DNA of 64,000 nt, from positions 129,526 to 193,525 of the forward strand of contig WGMN01000001.1 of assembly GCA_016125035.1 (NCBI GenBank), read 5' to 3'. The notes beneath the pieces are model-generated. The model was not told the DNA's origin and searched no databases. It was given only the letters and a program-made list of their open reading frames with translations. The DNA comes from Pseudomonadota bacterium. Its GTDB lineage: Bacteria; Pseudomonadota; Alphaproteobacteria; UBA2136; UBA6156. Shown here one piece after another: positions 7,923 to 19,528 of the stretch (positions within the stretch are counted from its first letter, which is position 1; every line of letters starts with the position of its first letter). The position numbers and the translations under genes are program-made.

Positions 7923-10391
7923 TTAGGCGTTGGGTTGGGCCGGGGCGGATTTGGCGGCGACCTGCTTCAAGTCATCAATAGTGCGTTTGATCTCCTTCAT
8001 GGTGAAGGCTTCCACCACGTCGCGCTCTTTGAAATCGGTGTAGTTGGCAAACGTCATGCCGCATTCGAACCCTGAGGCGACGTCTTTGGCGTCGTCTTTG
8101 CCGCGGCGCAGGGTGCCGAGCTCGCCGGTGTGGATGACCGCGCCGTCGCGGATGATGCGCACCTTGGAGCCGCGGGTGATCTTGCCCGAGGTGACCATGC
8201 AGCCGGCGATCTTGAGCTTCTCGTAGGTGAAGATGGCGCGGATCTCGGCCTGGCCGGTGACTTCTTCCACCACGCTGGGCGCGAGCAGGCCGGACATGGC
8301 GGATTTGATATCATCCACCAGGTTATAGATGATGGAGTAGTAGCGCAGCTCGATGCCGTGTTGCTCGGCCAGTGTGCGCGCGGTTGCGTCGGCACGCACG
8401 TTGAAGCCGACGATGAGCGCGCCGGACGCGATGGCGAGGTTGACGTCGGTTTCTGTGACCACCCCCACCGCGCCGGAGATGACCTTGACCTTGACCGAGG
8501 ATTGATTGTCGTTGAGCTGGTGCAGGGCGTAGGCGATGGCTTCCACGCTGCCTTGCACATCGCCCTTGACGATGATGTTGAGGTCTTTGACCCCTTCGCC
8601 GGCTTCGGTCATTTTTTCCATCAGGTTTTCCAGCGTCATCTTGCGGGCAGCCTGGGCGCGTTCGCGCATCTGGTGCTCGCGCTGGGCGGCGGCTTCGCGC
8701 GCGGACTTTTCATCCGGCGCGACGATGAACTGGTCGCCCGCCTGGGGCACGCCTTGCAGGCCCAGGATCTCTACCGGCATGGCGGGCGGGGCCTCTTTGA
8801 CCGTTTTGCCGAGGTCATTCACCAGGGCGCGCACGCGGCCCCACATGGCGCCGGCGACGATGATATCGCCTGTGCGCAGCGTGCCGCGCTGCACCACCAC
8901 GGTGGCGACGGGGCCGCGGCCTTTATCCAGACGGGCTTCCACCACGGCGCCGTCGGCACGGCGGGTGGGGTTGGCTTTAAGATCCAGCACGTCGGCTTGC
9001 AGCAAAACGATTTCCTCCAGCTCGGCCAGGCCGGTGCCCTTGAGCGCGGATACCGCCACCGCAGGCACGGTGCCGCCGAATTCTTCCAGCACCACGTCGT
9101 GGGCCAGCAGTTCGTTTTTGACCTTGGCGGGGTTGGCGGAGGGTTTGTCCATTTTGTTGATGGCCACCACGATGGGCACGCCTGCCGCGCGGGCGTGTTG
9201 GATGGCTTCCACCGTTTGCGGCATGATGCCGTCATCGGCAGCCACCACCAGAATGACCACGTCTGTTACCTTGGCGCCGCGTGCGCGCATGGCGGTGAAG
9301 GCGGCGTGGCCGGGGGTATCCAGGAAGGTAATTTTGCGGCCGGAAGGCGCGGTGACCTGGTAGGCGCCGATGTGCTGGGTGATGCCGCCGGCCTCGCCCT
9401 TGACCACCGAGGTTTTGCGCAGCGAATCCAGCAGCGTGGTTTTGCCGTGGTCGACGTGGCCCATGACGGTGACGATGGGCGGGCGGGTTTGCAGGGCCTC
9501 GGGGCTATCCGGCGCTTCCAGCAGCGATTCCTCGATGCTGACGGTTTGCTCGAGGTGGGGGCGGTGCCCGAATTCCGCCACGATGAGCTCGGCGGTGGCT
9601 TGGTCGATGGTTTGGTTGGCGGTGACCATCTCGCCCATGGACATGAGCTTTTTGACCACGTCGGCGGATTTTTCGGTCATGCGGGCGGCGAGTTCCGCCA
9701 CGGTGATGAATTCCGGGATGGCGACGTCGCGGATGATCTTTTCCTGCGGGGCGGAGGATTGCTCGTCGCCGATTTCCTCGCCACGGCGGCCGCGGCGGCG
9801 GCGGGCGTTGCCGGTGATGGCGCGTTGGCGCTCGGCCAAGTCTTCCAGGTAGGCGTTGCGCCCGCGCTTGGAGGTGAGATCGCGCCCGGTGGGCTTGCCG
9901 GCGCCGCGCTTGCGGGAATCATCGGCGGCGGCGGGCTTGGTGAAGGCTTTACTATCCACCGCGCGGCCGGTGTGCGCGCTGGCCAGCGTGCCGGATTGCA
10001 CGCCCCCTGCCCCGGAACCGGCCTGGGTGGTGACACGCTCCTGAGCGGCGGCGGCGGCCTCGGCCTCGCGCTTGGCGGCGGCCTCTTGCACGCGGGCATC
10101 CTGCAGGTTGGCGGCCTTGCGCAGGGCTTCCTCGCGCGGGTTGGAGGCGGCCTGGGTTTGCGAGGCCTGCAGGGCGGCCATGCGGCGCTGCATCTCTTCC
10201 GACGTGGCGGTGGTGGCCGAGGGCACCTGGGCCTTGTTGCCGACCTGGGAGGGGGCGTCGAACCGGCGGCGGCGAACCTCTACCGACACCCCGCTACCGC
10301 CCGGGCGCGGCGCCGCACCGCCGCCGACACTGAGCGTGCCGCCTAAGCTGAGCGTGCCTTTTTTGGGCTGGTTGGTGGGGTTTTCGGCCAT
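7923..10391 (-). CDS. infB: Translation initiation factor IF-2
   Basis: The GTPase that brings initiator tRNA to the 30S subunit and drives subunit joining. 822 residues. A long N-terminal low-complexity region rich in Gly, Ala, Arg and Glu (1-215) precedes the IF2_N-type module (about 220-275). G-domain motifs are GHVDHGKT (311-318), DTPGH (358-362) and NKMD (412-415); the beta-barrel and C-terminal domains follow. The start [16 protein letters not shown] is typical of alphaproteobacteria. It is downstream of ylxR, with about 90 bp between. Confidence 0.98.
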   Translation of the reverse strand: MAENPTNQPKKGTLSLGGTLSVGGGAAPRPGGSGVSVEVRRRRFDAPSQVGNKAQVPSATTATSEEMQRRMAALQASQTQAASNPREEALRKAANLQDARVQEAAAKREAEAAAAAQERVTTQAGSGAGGVQSGTLASAHTGRAVDSKAFTKPAAADDSRKRGAGKPTGRDLTSKRGRNAYLEDLAERQRAITGNARRRRGRRGEEIGDEQSSAPQEKIIRDVAIPEFITVAELAARMTEKSADVVKKLMSMGEMVTANQTIDQATAELIVAEFGHRPHLEQTVSIEESLLEAPDSPEALQTRPPIVTVMGHVDHGKTTLLDSLRKTSVVKGEAGGITQHIGAYQVTAPSGRKITFLDTPGHAAFTAMRARGAKVTDVVILVVAADDGIMPQTVEAIQHARAAGVPIVVAINKMDKPSANPAKVKNELLAHDVVLEEFGGTVPAVAVSALKGTGLAELEEIVLLQADVLDLKANPTRRADGAVVEARLDKGRGPVATVVVQRGTLRTGDIIVAGAMWGRVRALVNDLGKTVKEAPPAMPVEILGLQGVPQAGDQFIVAPDEKSAREAAAQREHQMRERAQAARKMTLENLMEKMTEAGEGVKDLNIIVKGDVQGSVEAIAYALHQLNDNQSSVKVKVISGAVGVVTETDVNLAIASGALIVGFNVRADATARTLAEQHGIELRYYSIIYNLVDDIKSAMSGLLAPSVVEEVTGQAEIRAIFTYEKLKIAGCMVTSGKITRGSKVRIIRDGAVIHTGELGTLRRGKDDAKDVASGFECGMTFANYTDFKERDVVEAFTMKEIKRTIDDLKQVAAKSAPAQPNA

Positions 10392-10467
10392 GGGGTTCTC
10401 CTGTTAACGATTGCTTGGCGCTTTGTGCCCCTTGTGGGCTGATATGTCAAGGATTTGGGAGAAAGAG

Positions 10468-10495
10468 CGTGACTCGTTATTCGTTATTCGTGATT
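10468..10495. repeat. Heptamer array, CGT class (4 units)
   Basis: Units CGTGACT, CGTTATT (twice) and CGTGATT. The array overlaps the 3' end of ylxR and contains its stop codon, so the last residues (TNHE) are coded by repeats. Confidence 0.9.
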
Positions 10496-10750
10496 GGTGA
10501 GGAGGGCGGCGATTTGGGCCCAGGGCGGCGGGGGTTGGTTGGTTTTGAGCTTGTGGGCGAAGGCGCGGCGTTTGAGGGCGGCGTTGTAGGCCTCTTCCGT
10601 AGGGGTAAGGTAGGCGCCGCGGCCGGGGAGTGTGCGGGTGGGGTCAGGCGTGGGGGTGCCGCCCACGTTGACGAAGCGCAGGAGAGTGGATTGGGGCTGG
10701 GGTTGGCCGGTGGCGAGGCAGGTGCGGAGGGGGGTGGTTTTGGTGGACAC
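10484..10750 (-). CDS. ylxR: YlxR family RNA-binding protein (DUF448)
   Basis: A small basic protein of the YlxR/DUF448 family, 88 residues, normally coded between nusA and infB. Recognised by RTCLATGQ near the start (the usual R-x-C motif), the TLLRFV strand and the GRGAYL motif at about 43-48. Its role is not firmly established; family members bind RNA and have been linked to nucleoid and RNA functions. Its stop codon falls in a heptamer array. A dehydrogenase gene separates it from nusA. Confidence 0.85.
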   Translation of the reverse strand: MSTKTTPLRTCLATGQPQPQSTLLRFVNVGGTPTPDPTRTLPGRGAYLTPTEEAYNAALKRRAFAHKLKTNQPPPPWAQIAALLTNHE

Positions 10751-10764
10751 GTAGCCACGCCTCC

Positions 10765-11421
10765 TTAGGTCTTGCGATTTATGAGGATTTCAGTGACTTC
10801 CACGGATTTTGGCAGCTTGAGGATGGTGAACAGAAGATGCGCAAGGTCAGCAGGGTCCATGAATTTGGAGAGGTCTTTCTTCTCTCCGGTGGCTTTTTCC
10901 AGAATCTTCGACTTAAACCCGCCTGGGTTAAACTGGATAACACGGCAAGGGGTATTTTTGAGCTCTAGTTGAAAGTTCAAACTGACGCCGCGCAGACCCC
11001 ATTTAGAAGCTCCATAAGCGCACTGATCTTCATAGGCTTTGGTACCAACGGTGGAGGCAACATTGACGATATCGGCTTGGTTTTTCTTAATCAGTTCAAA
11101 CAAATGAGAGGTGAGATAAATGGGGGCGAGAAGGTTGATTTGGAAAAGGCGTTCCATTTCCGCATAGGTGACATTCTCCGGCTTTTGGACCGACATGATG
11201 CCCGCGCAATTCACCAGAGCATCAAAAGAACCATAGTTCTTTTTAATTTCCTCTACGGCTTTGTCGATGGAAGACTGCTCGGTGAGGTCCACCACGATGT
11301 GGTGACAATCATAGGCGGGTTTGGAGCGGCTTAAGGCAACAACCTCTATACCATTTTCATGGCAGAGTTTGCCGAGCGCCGCTCCGAGCCCTTCGCTTGC
11401 GCCGGTGATGATGTAGCGCAT
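10765..11421 (-). CDS. Short-chain dehydrogenase/reductase inserted in the nusA-infB cluster
   Basis: A classical SDR of 218 residues: cofactor motif GASEGLG (7-13), NCAG in place of NNAG, a serine in VASTVG, and catalytic YGASK. The substrate is unknown. The DNA is visibly richer in A and T than nusA and infB on either side, and its codon use (many AAA, ATT, GAA, TTT) differs from its neighbours. It fits tightly between nusA (15 bp) and ylxR (14 bp), all in one direction, so it is probably co-transcribed. This looks like a transferred gene captured inside a conserved operon. Confidence 0.9.
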   Translation of the reverse strand: MRYIITGASEGLGAALGKLCHENGIEVVALSRSKPAYDCHHIVVDLTEQSSIDKAVEEIKKNYGSFDALVNCAGIMSVQKPENVTYAEMERLFQINLLAPIYLTSHLFELIKKNQADIVNVASTVGTKAYEDQCAYGASKWGLRGVSLNFQLELKNTPCRVIQFNPGGFKSKILEKATGEKKDLSKFMDPADLAHLLFTILKLPKSVEVTEILINRKT

Positions 11422-11436
11422 CGCTTTTTTCCTCCC

Positions 11437-13107
11437 TTAGGCCTGGACCGGTTGGGCTTTGGCTTGGGCTTCGTTGGACGGGGTTTCGGCTTCCGCTTCG
11501 TCCTCGTCGTCTTCTTCCTCGGCGAACCAGTGCTGGCGCGCGGACATGATGAGCTTGCTGGCTTGCTTCTCGTTGAGCAGGCCAGCGGGGAGCATTTCCA
11601 TCAGTTCGTCGGTGGCGAGGTCGCCCAGGTCGTCGAGCGTTTTGATGCCTTTCTCACCCAGCGCGATGATGAGGTCTGCCGTCATGCCTGACATGGCCTT
11701 GAGCTCTTCAGACACCCCCAGTTTGGCCAGGCGTTCCGCCGCCGCAGTGATGGCGGTTTGCGCGCGGGTTTGCAGCTCGGCGGCGATCTCTGGCGTGAGG
11801 CCCTCGATCTGCGCGATCTCTTCCGGCGTCACCTTCAGCAGGTCATCGACGCTGCGGAAGCCTTCGGCGATGAGCAGGCGGGCCAGGACTTCATCCACGT
11901 CCAGGTTGGCCATGAGGTTTTTGGAGAGCACGTTGTACTCGTTGGTGCGGCGCTCGGACTCCTCGGCATCCGTCATCACGTCGATGTCCCAGCCGGTGAG
12001 GATGGAGGCCAGGCGGACGTTCTGGCCGCGGCGGCCGATGGCGAGGCTGAGGTTATCTTGCGGCACCACCACTTCGATGCGGTTGTCGTCTTCATCCAGC
12101 ACCACTTTGGAGACCTGGGCGGGCTGCATGGCTTTGACCAGGAACTCGGCCGCGTTGGGCGACCATTCGATGATGTCGACGCGTTCGCCCTGGAGCTCTT
12201 GCGTGACGGCTTGCACGCGCACGCCGCGGATGCCGACGCAGGCGCCGACAGGGTCTAAGTTGCGGTCGTAGCTCTTCACCGCGATCTTGGCGCGGAAGCC
12301 GGGATCGCGCGCCGCGCCCATGACTTCGATGGTGCCGTTTTGAATTTCAGGCACCTGCTCCTTGAACAGCTCCACCAAAAACTGCGGGTGGGTGCGGGAG
12401 AGGAAGATTTGGGGCCCACGCGCCTGCGGGTTGACCTTGTAGATGTAGGCGCGCACGCGGTCGTTCTGTTTGAACATTTCGCGCTGGATGATCTCATCCT
12501 TGGGCAGCCAGGCTTCCGCGCGGCCGAGATCGATAAGCGCGCCGTTGTGGTCGGCCCGTTTGACGATGCCGGAGACGATGGTGCCGACGGCGTCTTTGAA
12601 CACTTCCAGCTCTTTGGCGCGTTCCACATCCTTAACTTTTTGGAAGATGACCTGTTTGGCGGCCTGGGCGGCGACGCGGCCGTCGAAGTAGCTGGAGGAG
12701 AGGTCTTCCATCAGGTACTCGCCGATTTTGATGGCGGGGTTGATCTTTTGCGCCTCGGCCAGCAGCATCTGGCTGGGGTTTTGTTTGAGCGGGTAGCCGC
12801 GTTTGTCGGACGCCGGGCGGAGCTCTGGCTCGCGGCCTTCACGCGCGGCGAGGCGCGCTTCTTCAGGTGATGTGGGTTCCATGACCATTTGCACCGCCTT
12901 GATGAGGCGCTTGATGATGACCTCGCCGGTGACGCGGTCGATATGGCCTTGCACCAGCAGGTCGAGCGGCTGGAGGCCGAGCTCCGACGCCAGCTTTTTG
13001 CGCGCGGCCATTTGGATGGCCTGTTCCATCACCTCGAGCACTTGCTCTTTTTCGATATCTTTCTCGCGAGCGACGAGTTCTGCGATTTGGAGGTATTCCA
13101 GCGCCAT
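11437..13107 (-). CDS. nusA: Transcription termination/antitermination factor NusA
   Basis: Binds RNA polymerase and the nascent RNA, modulating pausing, termination and antitermination. 556 residues: N-terminal polymerase-binding domain (1-130), S1 domain (about 173-240), KH1 with GIRG (292-295), KH2 with GRRGQN (358-363), and helix-hairpin-helix repeats (about 400-445). The tail is acidic ([12 protein letters not shown]). It follows rimP by 23 bp in the usual rimP-nusA arrangement. Confidence 0.98.
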   Translation of the reverse strand: MALEYLQIAELVAREKDIEKEQVLEVMEQAIQMAARKKLASELGLQPLDLLVQGHIDRVTGEVIIKRLIKAVQMVMEPTSPEEARLAAREGREPELRPASDKRGYPLKQNPSQMLLAEAQKINPAIKIGEYLMEDLSSSYFDGRVAAQAAKQVIFQKVKDVERAKELEVFKDAVGTIVSGIVKRADHNGALIDLGRAEAWLPKDEIIQREMFKQNDRVRAYIYKVNPQARGPQIFLSRTHPQFLVELFKEQVPEIQNGTIEVMGAARDPGFRAKIAVKSYDRNLDPVGACVGIRGVRVQAVTQELQGERVDIIEWSPNAAEFLVKAMQPAQVSKVVLDEDDNRIEVVVPQDNLSLAIGRRGQNVRLASILTGWDIDVMTDAEESERRTNEYNVLSKNLMANLDVDEVLARLLIAEGFRSVDDLLKVTPEEIAQIEGLTPEIAAELQTRAQTAITAAAERLAKLGVSEELKAMSGMTADLIIALGEKGIKTLDDLGDLATDELMEMLPAGLLNEKQASKLIMSARQHWFAEEEDDEDEAEAETPSNEAQAKAQPVQA

Positions 13108-13130
13108 GGTGGGCTTCCTTTCCGTTGAGA

Positions 13131-13691
13131 TTAATTGTTGGGTAAATCGGGGTTTTGGTTTTTGCTGCGCGTTGAGGCGGTGCGCACGTAGTCTTCCACC
13201 TCTTGAGCGGTGGGGGCGAGGTGCGCGTGGTGCACCTGCTTGTAGGTGAAGCTGGCCGTTTTAGGGCCGCCTTCCAGCGCCACAGTGAGGGCTTCGCCTT
13301 CCACCTTTTGCAAGATGCCGGTGATGGCGCCGAGCTCTTTGGCCACGCTTTCCACATACACAGGCCGGGTGAAGCGGATGTGCACGCCTTTGCCGAGGAA
13401 GCGTTGGTAGTCGGCCAGCGAGGTGAGCGGGCGGTCGAGCCCGGGCGAGCCGACTTCCAGCACATAGCGCGAGGTGATGATATCGGCGACATCCAGCTGC
13501 GCGGAGAGGGTGCGGCTGGCCTGGGTGCATTGTTCCAGCGTGGCGCCGGTACCGTCGGCCTGCTCGGCCAGCACTTGCAGGGTGAGGCGGCCGCCCGAAC
13601 CGGTAAGCATGGCCTGCACCAGGGTAAGGCCATGCACCGCGAGGGCCTGTGCGGCCGCTTCAGTGATCTTGGCGTTCAGCGGCGTGGTCAT
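13131..13691 (-). CDS. rimP: Ribosome maturation factor RimP
   Basis: Needed for efficient 30S maturation. 186 residues, normal for the family. Visible signatures are LDVADIITSRYVLEVGSPGL, which contains the conserved EVGSPG/DRPL segment, and the fRRPV-like ITRPVYVE strand. It heads the rimP-nusA-(SDR)-ylxR-infB cluster. The C-terminal tail is polar and ends at TAA next to the nusA leader. Confidence 0.95.
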   Translation of the reverse strand: MTTPLNAKITEAAAQALAVHGLTLVQAMLTGSGGRLTLQVLAEQADGTGATLEQCTQASRTLSAQLDVADIITSRYVLEVGSPGLDRPLTSLADYQRFLGKGVHIRFTRPVYVESVAKELGAITGILQKVEGEALTVALEGGPKTASFTYKQVHHAHLAPTAQEVEDYVRTASTRSKNQNPDLPNN

Positions 13692-13862
13692 GGTGCCCCC
13701 GTGGTTCCCCTTAACTTTTCCCTCTCAGCCAACAAAAACGTGGCCCGCGGCCACGCTGTAAAGTTGCTCAGCTGTGTGGCCCTGTGGCGTGAATTCTGCC
13801 GCGGGGCGTTGGCCGCACCTTAGCCGGTTGGAGGGGGGAGTCAAGAAAAAAAGACGCCGATG

Positions 13863-14597
13863 TTAGGCCGGAGAAACCCGCTGCGCACTGATAAACCAGG
13901 GAAAACGCCCCTGGGCGGCGGCCTTTTGCTGGTATTTTGTGGGTGCCCACCAGGCGGGCGGGGTGGCAAGCAGCGCGGGGCCAAAGGACTCGTAACCCGT
14001 AACCCGTGGCCCGTCGCCGGTGGGGGCAACCTTGCAGGCCGAGGCTGAAAGGTGGGTGCCGATGAGGGAAAAGGCAGGGTGGGCGTGCAGGGCGGCGAGG
14101 GTGTGGTAGGCGTAGGAAGGCCAGTCGGTGACCACCCAGAGCTCGGCCCCCGGTTGCAGGATGCGCGCGGCGGCGGTGAGGAAATCGGCCTGGAGGAGGC
14201 GGCGCTTGTGGTGGCGGGCTTTGGGCCAGGGGTCGGGGAACAGCACCAGCAAGCGGTGGGCGCTGGCGGGGGCGAGATTTTGCAGCAGCTCGCGGGCGTC
14301 CTGGTTAGCAACGTGCAAGTTGGGCAGCGGGGTTTTGTGCAGCGTGGCGGCCAGGCTGCGCAGGCCGTTAAGATAAATTTCGCAGCCCAGGAACTGCATG
14401 TGCGGCTGGGCGGCGGCGCGCGCGTGCAGGGCCTCGCCATTGCCGATGCCGAGCTCGACCTCTAGCGGCTGGGGCGGTTGTGCCAAGTATTGCGGCGTGG
14501 GAGTGTAGGCGGCAAGGCGTTGTTGCAGGCGCGCTTTGTCGGCCGCGTTCATGCGGGTGGAAAGGCGGCCGGTGGTATGGAGTGCGCGGGGTTGCAT
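13863..14597 (-). CDS. trmB: tRNA (guanine-N7-)-methyltransferase TrmB
   Basis: Methylates G46 of tRNA using S-adenosylmethionine. 244 residues from the ATG at 14597; an in-frame upstream ATG at about 14663 is less likely. The SAM-binding segment is LEVELGIGNGE (45-55) and the substrate motif is FPDPWPKARHHKRR (120-133). An in-frame heptamer array codes residues at about 193-204 (GPRVTGYES), which do not look like family sequence. It is divergent from the DJ-1 gene. Confidence 0.93.
   Translation of the reverse strand: MQPRALHTTGRLSTRMNAADKARLQQRLAAYTPTPQYLAQPPQPLEVELGIGNGEALHARAAAQPHMQFLGCEIYLNGLRSLAATLHKTPLPNLHVANQDARELLQNLAPASAHRLLVLFPDPWPKARHHKRRLLQADFLTAAARILQPGAELWVVTDWPSYAYHTLAALHAHPAFSLIGTHLSASACKVAPTGDGPRVTGYESFGPALLATPPAWWAPTKYQQKAAAQGRFPWFISAQRVSPA
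13991..14018. repeat. Heptamer array, CGT class, inside trmB
   Basis: Units CGTAACC (twice), CGTGGCC and CGTCGCC. It is read in frame on the opposite strand within trmB, adding a short peptide near the C terminus. Confidence 0.9.
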
Positions 14598-14729
14598 GGC
14601 CTTTGCGTAAGGTTTGTAAGTTGATTTTGCAAGGGAAATTTGGGGGAAGTGGGGGTTTTCCATATGGAATTTTAAGCCCGGCGGTGCTGGAATTAAGCCC
14701 AGGGTGCGAACAAACAGGGAGATACGACA

Positions 14730-15347
14730 ATGACCGCAATAACAGATGCGAGGATTTTGATAGTAGCCACCGACGGGTTTGAGCAAAGCGAATTGCAGGT
14801 GCCGCTGGAGCGTTTGGCCGGGCTGGGTGCCGTGGTGAAAATTGCCGCGCCGGAACAGACGCGCGAGCTGGGGCGCGTGCGTGGCTGGGTGGGTGGCGAA
14901 CAGGCCGGTTGGGGCGACAGCTTTATGGTGGACCTGAAGCTGGGCGAAGTGGACGTGGACAACTACGATGCGCTGGTGATACCCGGCGGCGTGATGAACC
15001 CCGACAAGTTGCGCACCAACCCCACTGCGGTGCGGCTGGTGAGCGATTTTGTGGACGCCGGCAAAGTGGTGGCCGCCATTTGCCACGGCCCCTGGCTGCT
15101 GGTGGAAGCAGGTGTGGTGCGCGAGCGCGAGGTGACCAGCTACCATTCCATTAAAACCGATGTGGAGAACGCCGGCGGCATTTGGCGCGACGAACCGGTG
15201 GTGGCCGATGAGGGCATCATCACCAGCCGCAACCCGGGCGACCTGAGCGCTTTTGTGGCCAAGATTGTGGAGGAGGTGGCCGAAGGGCGGCACGGGCGCA
15301 GCAATGTGATTACGCGCACGCTGGCCAATGCGTTGGGCGCGCGCTGA
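14730..15347 (+). CDS. DJ-1/PfpI family protein (type 1 glutamine amidotransferase-like)
   Basis: A 205-residue cytosolic protein of the PfpI/YhbO branch. The nucleophile elbow AAICHGPW carries the conserved cysteine-histidine pair, and the YDALVIPGG strand is typical. Members have been described as deglycases, chaperones or peptidases; the activity here cannot be fixed from sequence. The start has AGGGAGA upstream (14718-14724). It is followed by a GC-rich terminator shared with metK. Confidence 0.9.
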   Translation: MTAITDARILIVATDGFEQSELQVPLERLAGLGAVVKIAAPEQTRELGRVRGWVGGEQAGWGDSFMVDLKLGEVDVDNYDALVIPGGVMNPDKLRTNPTAVRLVSDFVDAGKVVAAICHGPWLLVEAGVVREREVTSYHSIKTDVENAGGIWRDEPVVADEGIITSRNPGDLSAFVAKIVEEVAEGRHGRSNVITRTLANALGAR

Positions 15348-15361
15348 ACGGCGACATGAGC

Positions 15362-15385
15362 AAGGGCCCCCATGGGGCCCTTTTG
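15362..15385. terminator. Intrinsic terminator between convergent genes
   Basis: Nine-bp stem AAGGGCCCC with GGGGCCCTT and a three-base loop, followed by T residues. It lies between the DJ-1 gene and metK, which converge. Confidence 0.88.
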
Positions 15386-15386
15386 C

Positions 15387-16553
<1,167 letters not shown>

Positions 16554-16616
16554 GAAAAAAGCTGATACGCCCTGGCCCAGATTGACGCAAGGGGGGCGTT
16601 ATGAAACTGTGCAGGC

Positions 16617-17144
16617 ATGCGCGCCATGCAAGAATATCCGGTTGTAAAGGACGGCAGCCAGGTGGGGCTGCTGATTTTGCAGGATGCCGGTGAATTTGAC
16701 GCCATGGAAGGCATGCTGGAGCTATGCCACAAGGCCGCACTGGCAGTGGTGGAACCCGAGCCGTTTTACGCCGAAAGCCCCCTGCCCTGGACCTTGACCG
16801 TGCGCCTGGGCGGCGAAGATGAAGCACGTACGATGAACCGCGAGTTCCGCCACAAGGATTATGCCACCAATGTGCTGAGCTTCCCCACCGAAGAAGAAAG
16901 CGAAGAAGGTGATGAAGAGCGCTACCTGGGCGACGTGTTTATTTGCGTGCCGGTGGTAAACAAGGAAGCCGCCGAACAAGGCAAGCAGCCCGAGCACCAC
17001 CTGGCGCACATGGTGGTGCACGGGCTGTTGCATCTGGCCGGTTACGACCACGAGGACGAGCGTGTGGCCAAGGTGATGGAAAGCCTGGAAAGAGACATTT
17101 TGGCCGGCCTTGGCATGCCCGACCCCTATGAGGATGCCAAATGA
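16617..17144 (+). CDS. ybeY: Endoribonuclease YbeY
   Basis: A zinc-dependent RNase involved in 16S rRNA 3'-end processing and ribosome quality control. 175 residues. The metal motif [14 protein letters not shown] shows the H-x3-H-x5-H arrangement, and [17 protein letters not shown] is the conserved core. The stop overlaps the corC start by 4 bp (ATGA), indicating translational coupling in ybeY-corC-lnt. Confidence 0.95.
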   Translation: MRAMQEYPVVKDGSQVGLLILQDAGEFDAMEGMLELCHKAALAVVEPEPFYAESPLPWTLTVRLGGEDEARTMNREFRHKDYATNVLSFPTEEESEEGDEERYLGDVFICVPVVNKEAAEQGKQPEHHLAHMVVHGLLHLAGYDHEDERVAKVMESLERDILAGLGMPDPYEDAK

Positions 17145-17980
17145 CCGGCTTTGTGCGCCGTTTGAAGGTGATGTGGAAAGCCAGCCGCAAGGCCTGGAGC
17201 CTGGCCCCCCACCTGGATGATCTGCATGCCGCCTTTGAGGACCGTGCCAATATGGCGCTGACCCCTCATGAGCGTGAGTTGCTGGAAAATGCGCTGGCGT
17301 TCTCGCAAATCACCGCAGATGACGTGAGTGTTCCGCGTGCGCAGATCGTGGCGCTTCCCCAGCGCGCAGGTTTGGAGGAAACCCTGCGGGTATTTGCCGA
17401 GAGCGCGCACAGCCGCCTGCCGGTGGTGGGCAAAGGGCTGGACGATGTGCAGGGATTTGTGTTGCTGAAGGATGTGGTGGCGCAGGCCCACGCGCTGCGC
17501 GGGAAGGAAAAAGACTTTAGCCTGGCCGCCGTGGCGCGCGCCCTGCCGGTGGTGCCCGAAACCATGCCGCTGCCCAAAGTGTTGCAGGCCATGCGTAGGG
17601 CCAAGGTGGCCATGGTGTTGGTGGTGGATGAATTGGGCGACACCAGCGGCTTGGCCTGCCTGTTGGATATTTTGGAAGAGCTGGTGGGCGACATGGCCGA
17701 TGAACTGGATGAAGGCACCGAGGCGCTGGTGAAGTTGGAAGATGGCACCTTTGCCGTGCGTGGCAGCCTGCCGCTGGAAGAGTTTGACGCAGCGGCCGGG
17801 ACCGCGCTTTTGAAGAAATTCGGCCACGAAGTGGAGACCGTGGGCGGTGCGGTGTTGCTGGCGGCAAAAAAGGTGCCCGCCAAGGGCGAGAAGGTAAAAC
17901 TTTCTGCCAAAGTGGAAGCCACGGTAAGTGCCAGCAACGGCCGCAGGGTGCTGGCGGTGGCGCTGAAGGTTTTGCCCTGA
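17141..17980 (+). CDS. corC: CorC/HlyC-type CBS-domain protein
   Basis: A cytosolic protein of 279 residues with a pair of CBS domains (about 60-185) and a C-terminal CorC_HlyC transporter-associated domain (about 200-279). Family members are linked to magnesium and cobalt efflux or to membrane-protein regulation; the exact role here is inferred. It sits between ybeY and lnt, the standard order in proteobacteria, overlapping ybeY by 4 bp and ending 1 bp before lnt. Confidence 0.92.
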   Translation: MTGFVRRLKVMWKASRKAWSLAPHLDDLHAAFEDRANMALTPHERELLENALAFSQITADDVSVPRAQIVALPQRAGLEETLRVFAESAHSRLPVVGKGLDDVQGFVLLKDVVAQAHALRGKEKDFSLAAVARALPVVPETMPLPKVLQAMRRAKVAMVLVVDELGDTSGLACLLDILEELVGDMADELDEGTEALVKLEDGTFAVRGSLPLEEFDAAAGTALLKKFGHEVETVGGAVLLAAKKVPAKGEKVKLSAKVEATVSASNGRRVLAVALKVLP

Positions 17981-17981
17981 G

Positions 17982-19463
17982 ATGAAAAGCTGGGGGGAGT
18001 TGATGCGCAGGCGGCCGGCGGGGATTTGGCTGCTGCTGTGCGGCATGTTGATGACGCTTGGGTTTGCGCCTTTTGAGCTTTGGCCGGTGGCGATATTCTC
18101 TCTGGCGGTGTTGGTGGCGGCGGTGCGTGCTGCGGCGGGACCGTGGCAGGCCTTGGGGGCCACGTTGGTGTGGGGGTTGGGGCACCAGTTGAGCGCCCTT
18201 TACTGGTTGCCGTGGGCCTTTTTTAAAGACAGCGGCGGCAGCTGGCTGGCCGCCATTGGGGGTGGCGTGCCCGCGCTGCTGGGGGTGGCGCTTTATGGCG
18301 CGCTTTGTTACGCGGTGGCGGCGGTGGCCGCAGCCTATGCGCCACGGCGCTGGCGTGAAGCGGTGTTTGTGCTGGTGTGGTTGCTGGTGGAAGTGGCGAA
18401 AGGGCTGACGCCGTACGGCTTCCCCTGGTTGCCGGTGGGCATGGTGTGGGCAAACAGCGTGGTGATGATGCAGCTGGCCAGTGTGGGCGGGGTTTATCTG
18501 CTGAGTTTGCTGGTGTTGCTGACCGCCGTGCTGGTAAGCCGGCCCGACCATACGTTGCGGTTGGTGGCCGCAAGTGTGTTGCTGCTGGCGGTGGCCGCCT
18601 TTGGCGTGAACAGATTGCACCACACCTTGCCGGCGGAGCGCAGTGTGGAAGTGCGCGTGGTGCAGCCGGATATCCAGAGCGAGAGCAAGTGGGACCCGCT
18701 GCTGCGCTGGCAATTTTTGCAGCGCACGCTGGATGTGGGCCTGAATGGTGAAGGGCCGGTGCCGCCCACCGTAGTGATGCCCGAGAGCGCGGTGGCCTTT
18801 TACTTGAACAGCGATGAGGACGTGCGCCGCGGCATTGCCGCGCGCCTGCCCAAGAACAGTGTGCTGGTGACCGGCACCGTGCGCTACGCCGAAGGCATGA
18901 GCACCATGGCACCGCGTTTTTACAACAGCATGGCGGTTATTGGCCATGATGCGGTTATCCACGACAGTTACGACAAGCACCTGCTGGTGCCGTTTGGTGA
19001 GTTTTTGCCGCTGCGCCAAGTGATTGACCGGTTGCCGCTGCCGTGGACGCTGCGCACGCTCTCGCAGAGCAGGATCGACTTCAGCCCCGGAAGCGGAACC
19101 CCCTTGTTGCGCACGCCCGCCGGCACCGCGCTGGGATTGATTTGCTATGAAGGAATTTTTCCGCTTTATGTGGCGCGCCATGCGGCAGGTGCCGACTACC
19201 TGCTGAACATTACCAACGACAACTGGTTTACCGGCACCATCGCCCTTTATCAGCACGCCAGCCTGGAGCGCATGCGCGCGGTGGAAAATGGCCGGCCGCT
19301 GGTGCGCGTAGCCAACACCGGAATAAGCGTGGTGTATGACAGCTATGGACGTGAGGTGGAACGGCTGCCGATTAACACCCCTGCGCGGATGGATGTTAAA
19401 GTACCGCTGATATTATTGCGTACCCCCTTTCGGGGAGCTGTCGAACGGGTAGCAGGATTTTGA
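17982..19463 (+). CDS. lnt: Apolipoprotein N-acyltransferase Lnt
   Basis: Adds the third acyl chain to lipoproteins at the inner membrane. 493 residues: an N-terminal block of membrane helices (about 12-210), a periplasmic nitrilase domain (about 220-470) and a C-terminal end. The catalytic triad is visible as E268 (MPESAV), K332 (YDKHLLVPFGE) and C388 (LICYEGIFP). The late conserved NDNWF segment is also present. It is the third gene of the ybeY-corC-lnt run. Confidence 0.97.
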   Translation: MKSWGELMRRRPAGIWLLLCGMLMTLGFAPFELWPVAIFSLAVLVAAVRAAAGPWQALGATLVWGLGHQLSALYWLPWAFFKDSGGSWLAAIGGGVPALLGVALYGALCYAVAAVAAAYAPRRWREAVFVLVWLLVEVAKGLTPYGFPWLPVGMVWANSVVMMQLASVGGVYLLSLLVLLTAVLVSRPDHTLRLVAASVLLLAVAAFGVNRLHHTLPAERSVEVRVVQPDIQSESKWDPLLRWQFLQRTLDVGLNGEGPVPPTVVMPESAVAFYLNSDEDVRRGIAARLPKNSVLVTGTVRYAEGMSTMAPRFYNSMAVIGHDAVIHDSYDKHLLVPFGEFLPLRQVIDRLPLPWTLRTLSQSRIDFSPGSGTPLLRTPAGTALGLICYEGIFPLYVARHAAGADYLLNITNDNWFTGTIALYQHASLERMRAVENGRPLVRVANTGISVVYDSYGREVERLPINTPARMDVKVPLILLRTPFRGAVERVAGF

Positions 19464-19528
19464 TTTCCTTTAGCAAAATTATTTAGCAGTGCTCATTGTA
19501 TTCATATGATGTTGTGATACATTACGGC

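Noticed and set aside
8130..10346. 738-codon open frame opposite infB
   Set aside because: A shadow of infB; Gly/His/Asp composition typical of antisense GC-rich frames.
14598..15293. N-terminal extension of the trmB frame
   Set aside because: Overlaps the whole DJ-1 gene on the other strand and has no homologous look; trmB starts at 14597.
16554..16616. SAM riboswitch before metK
   Set aside because: Only 63 bp separate the two divergent start codons, too little for a known SAM riboswitch plus its expression platform.
17517..19256. Long open frame opposite corC and lnt
   Set aside because: His/Gln/Arg-rich antisense shadow; both sense genes have intact catalytic motifs.
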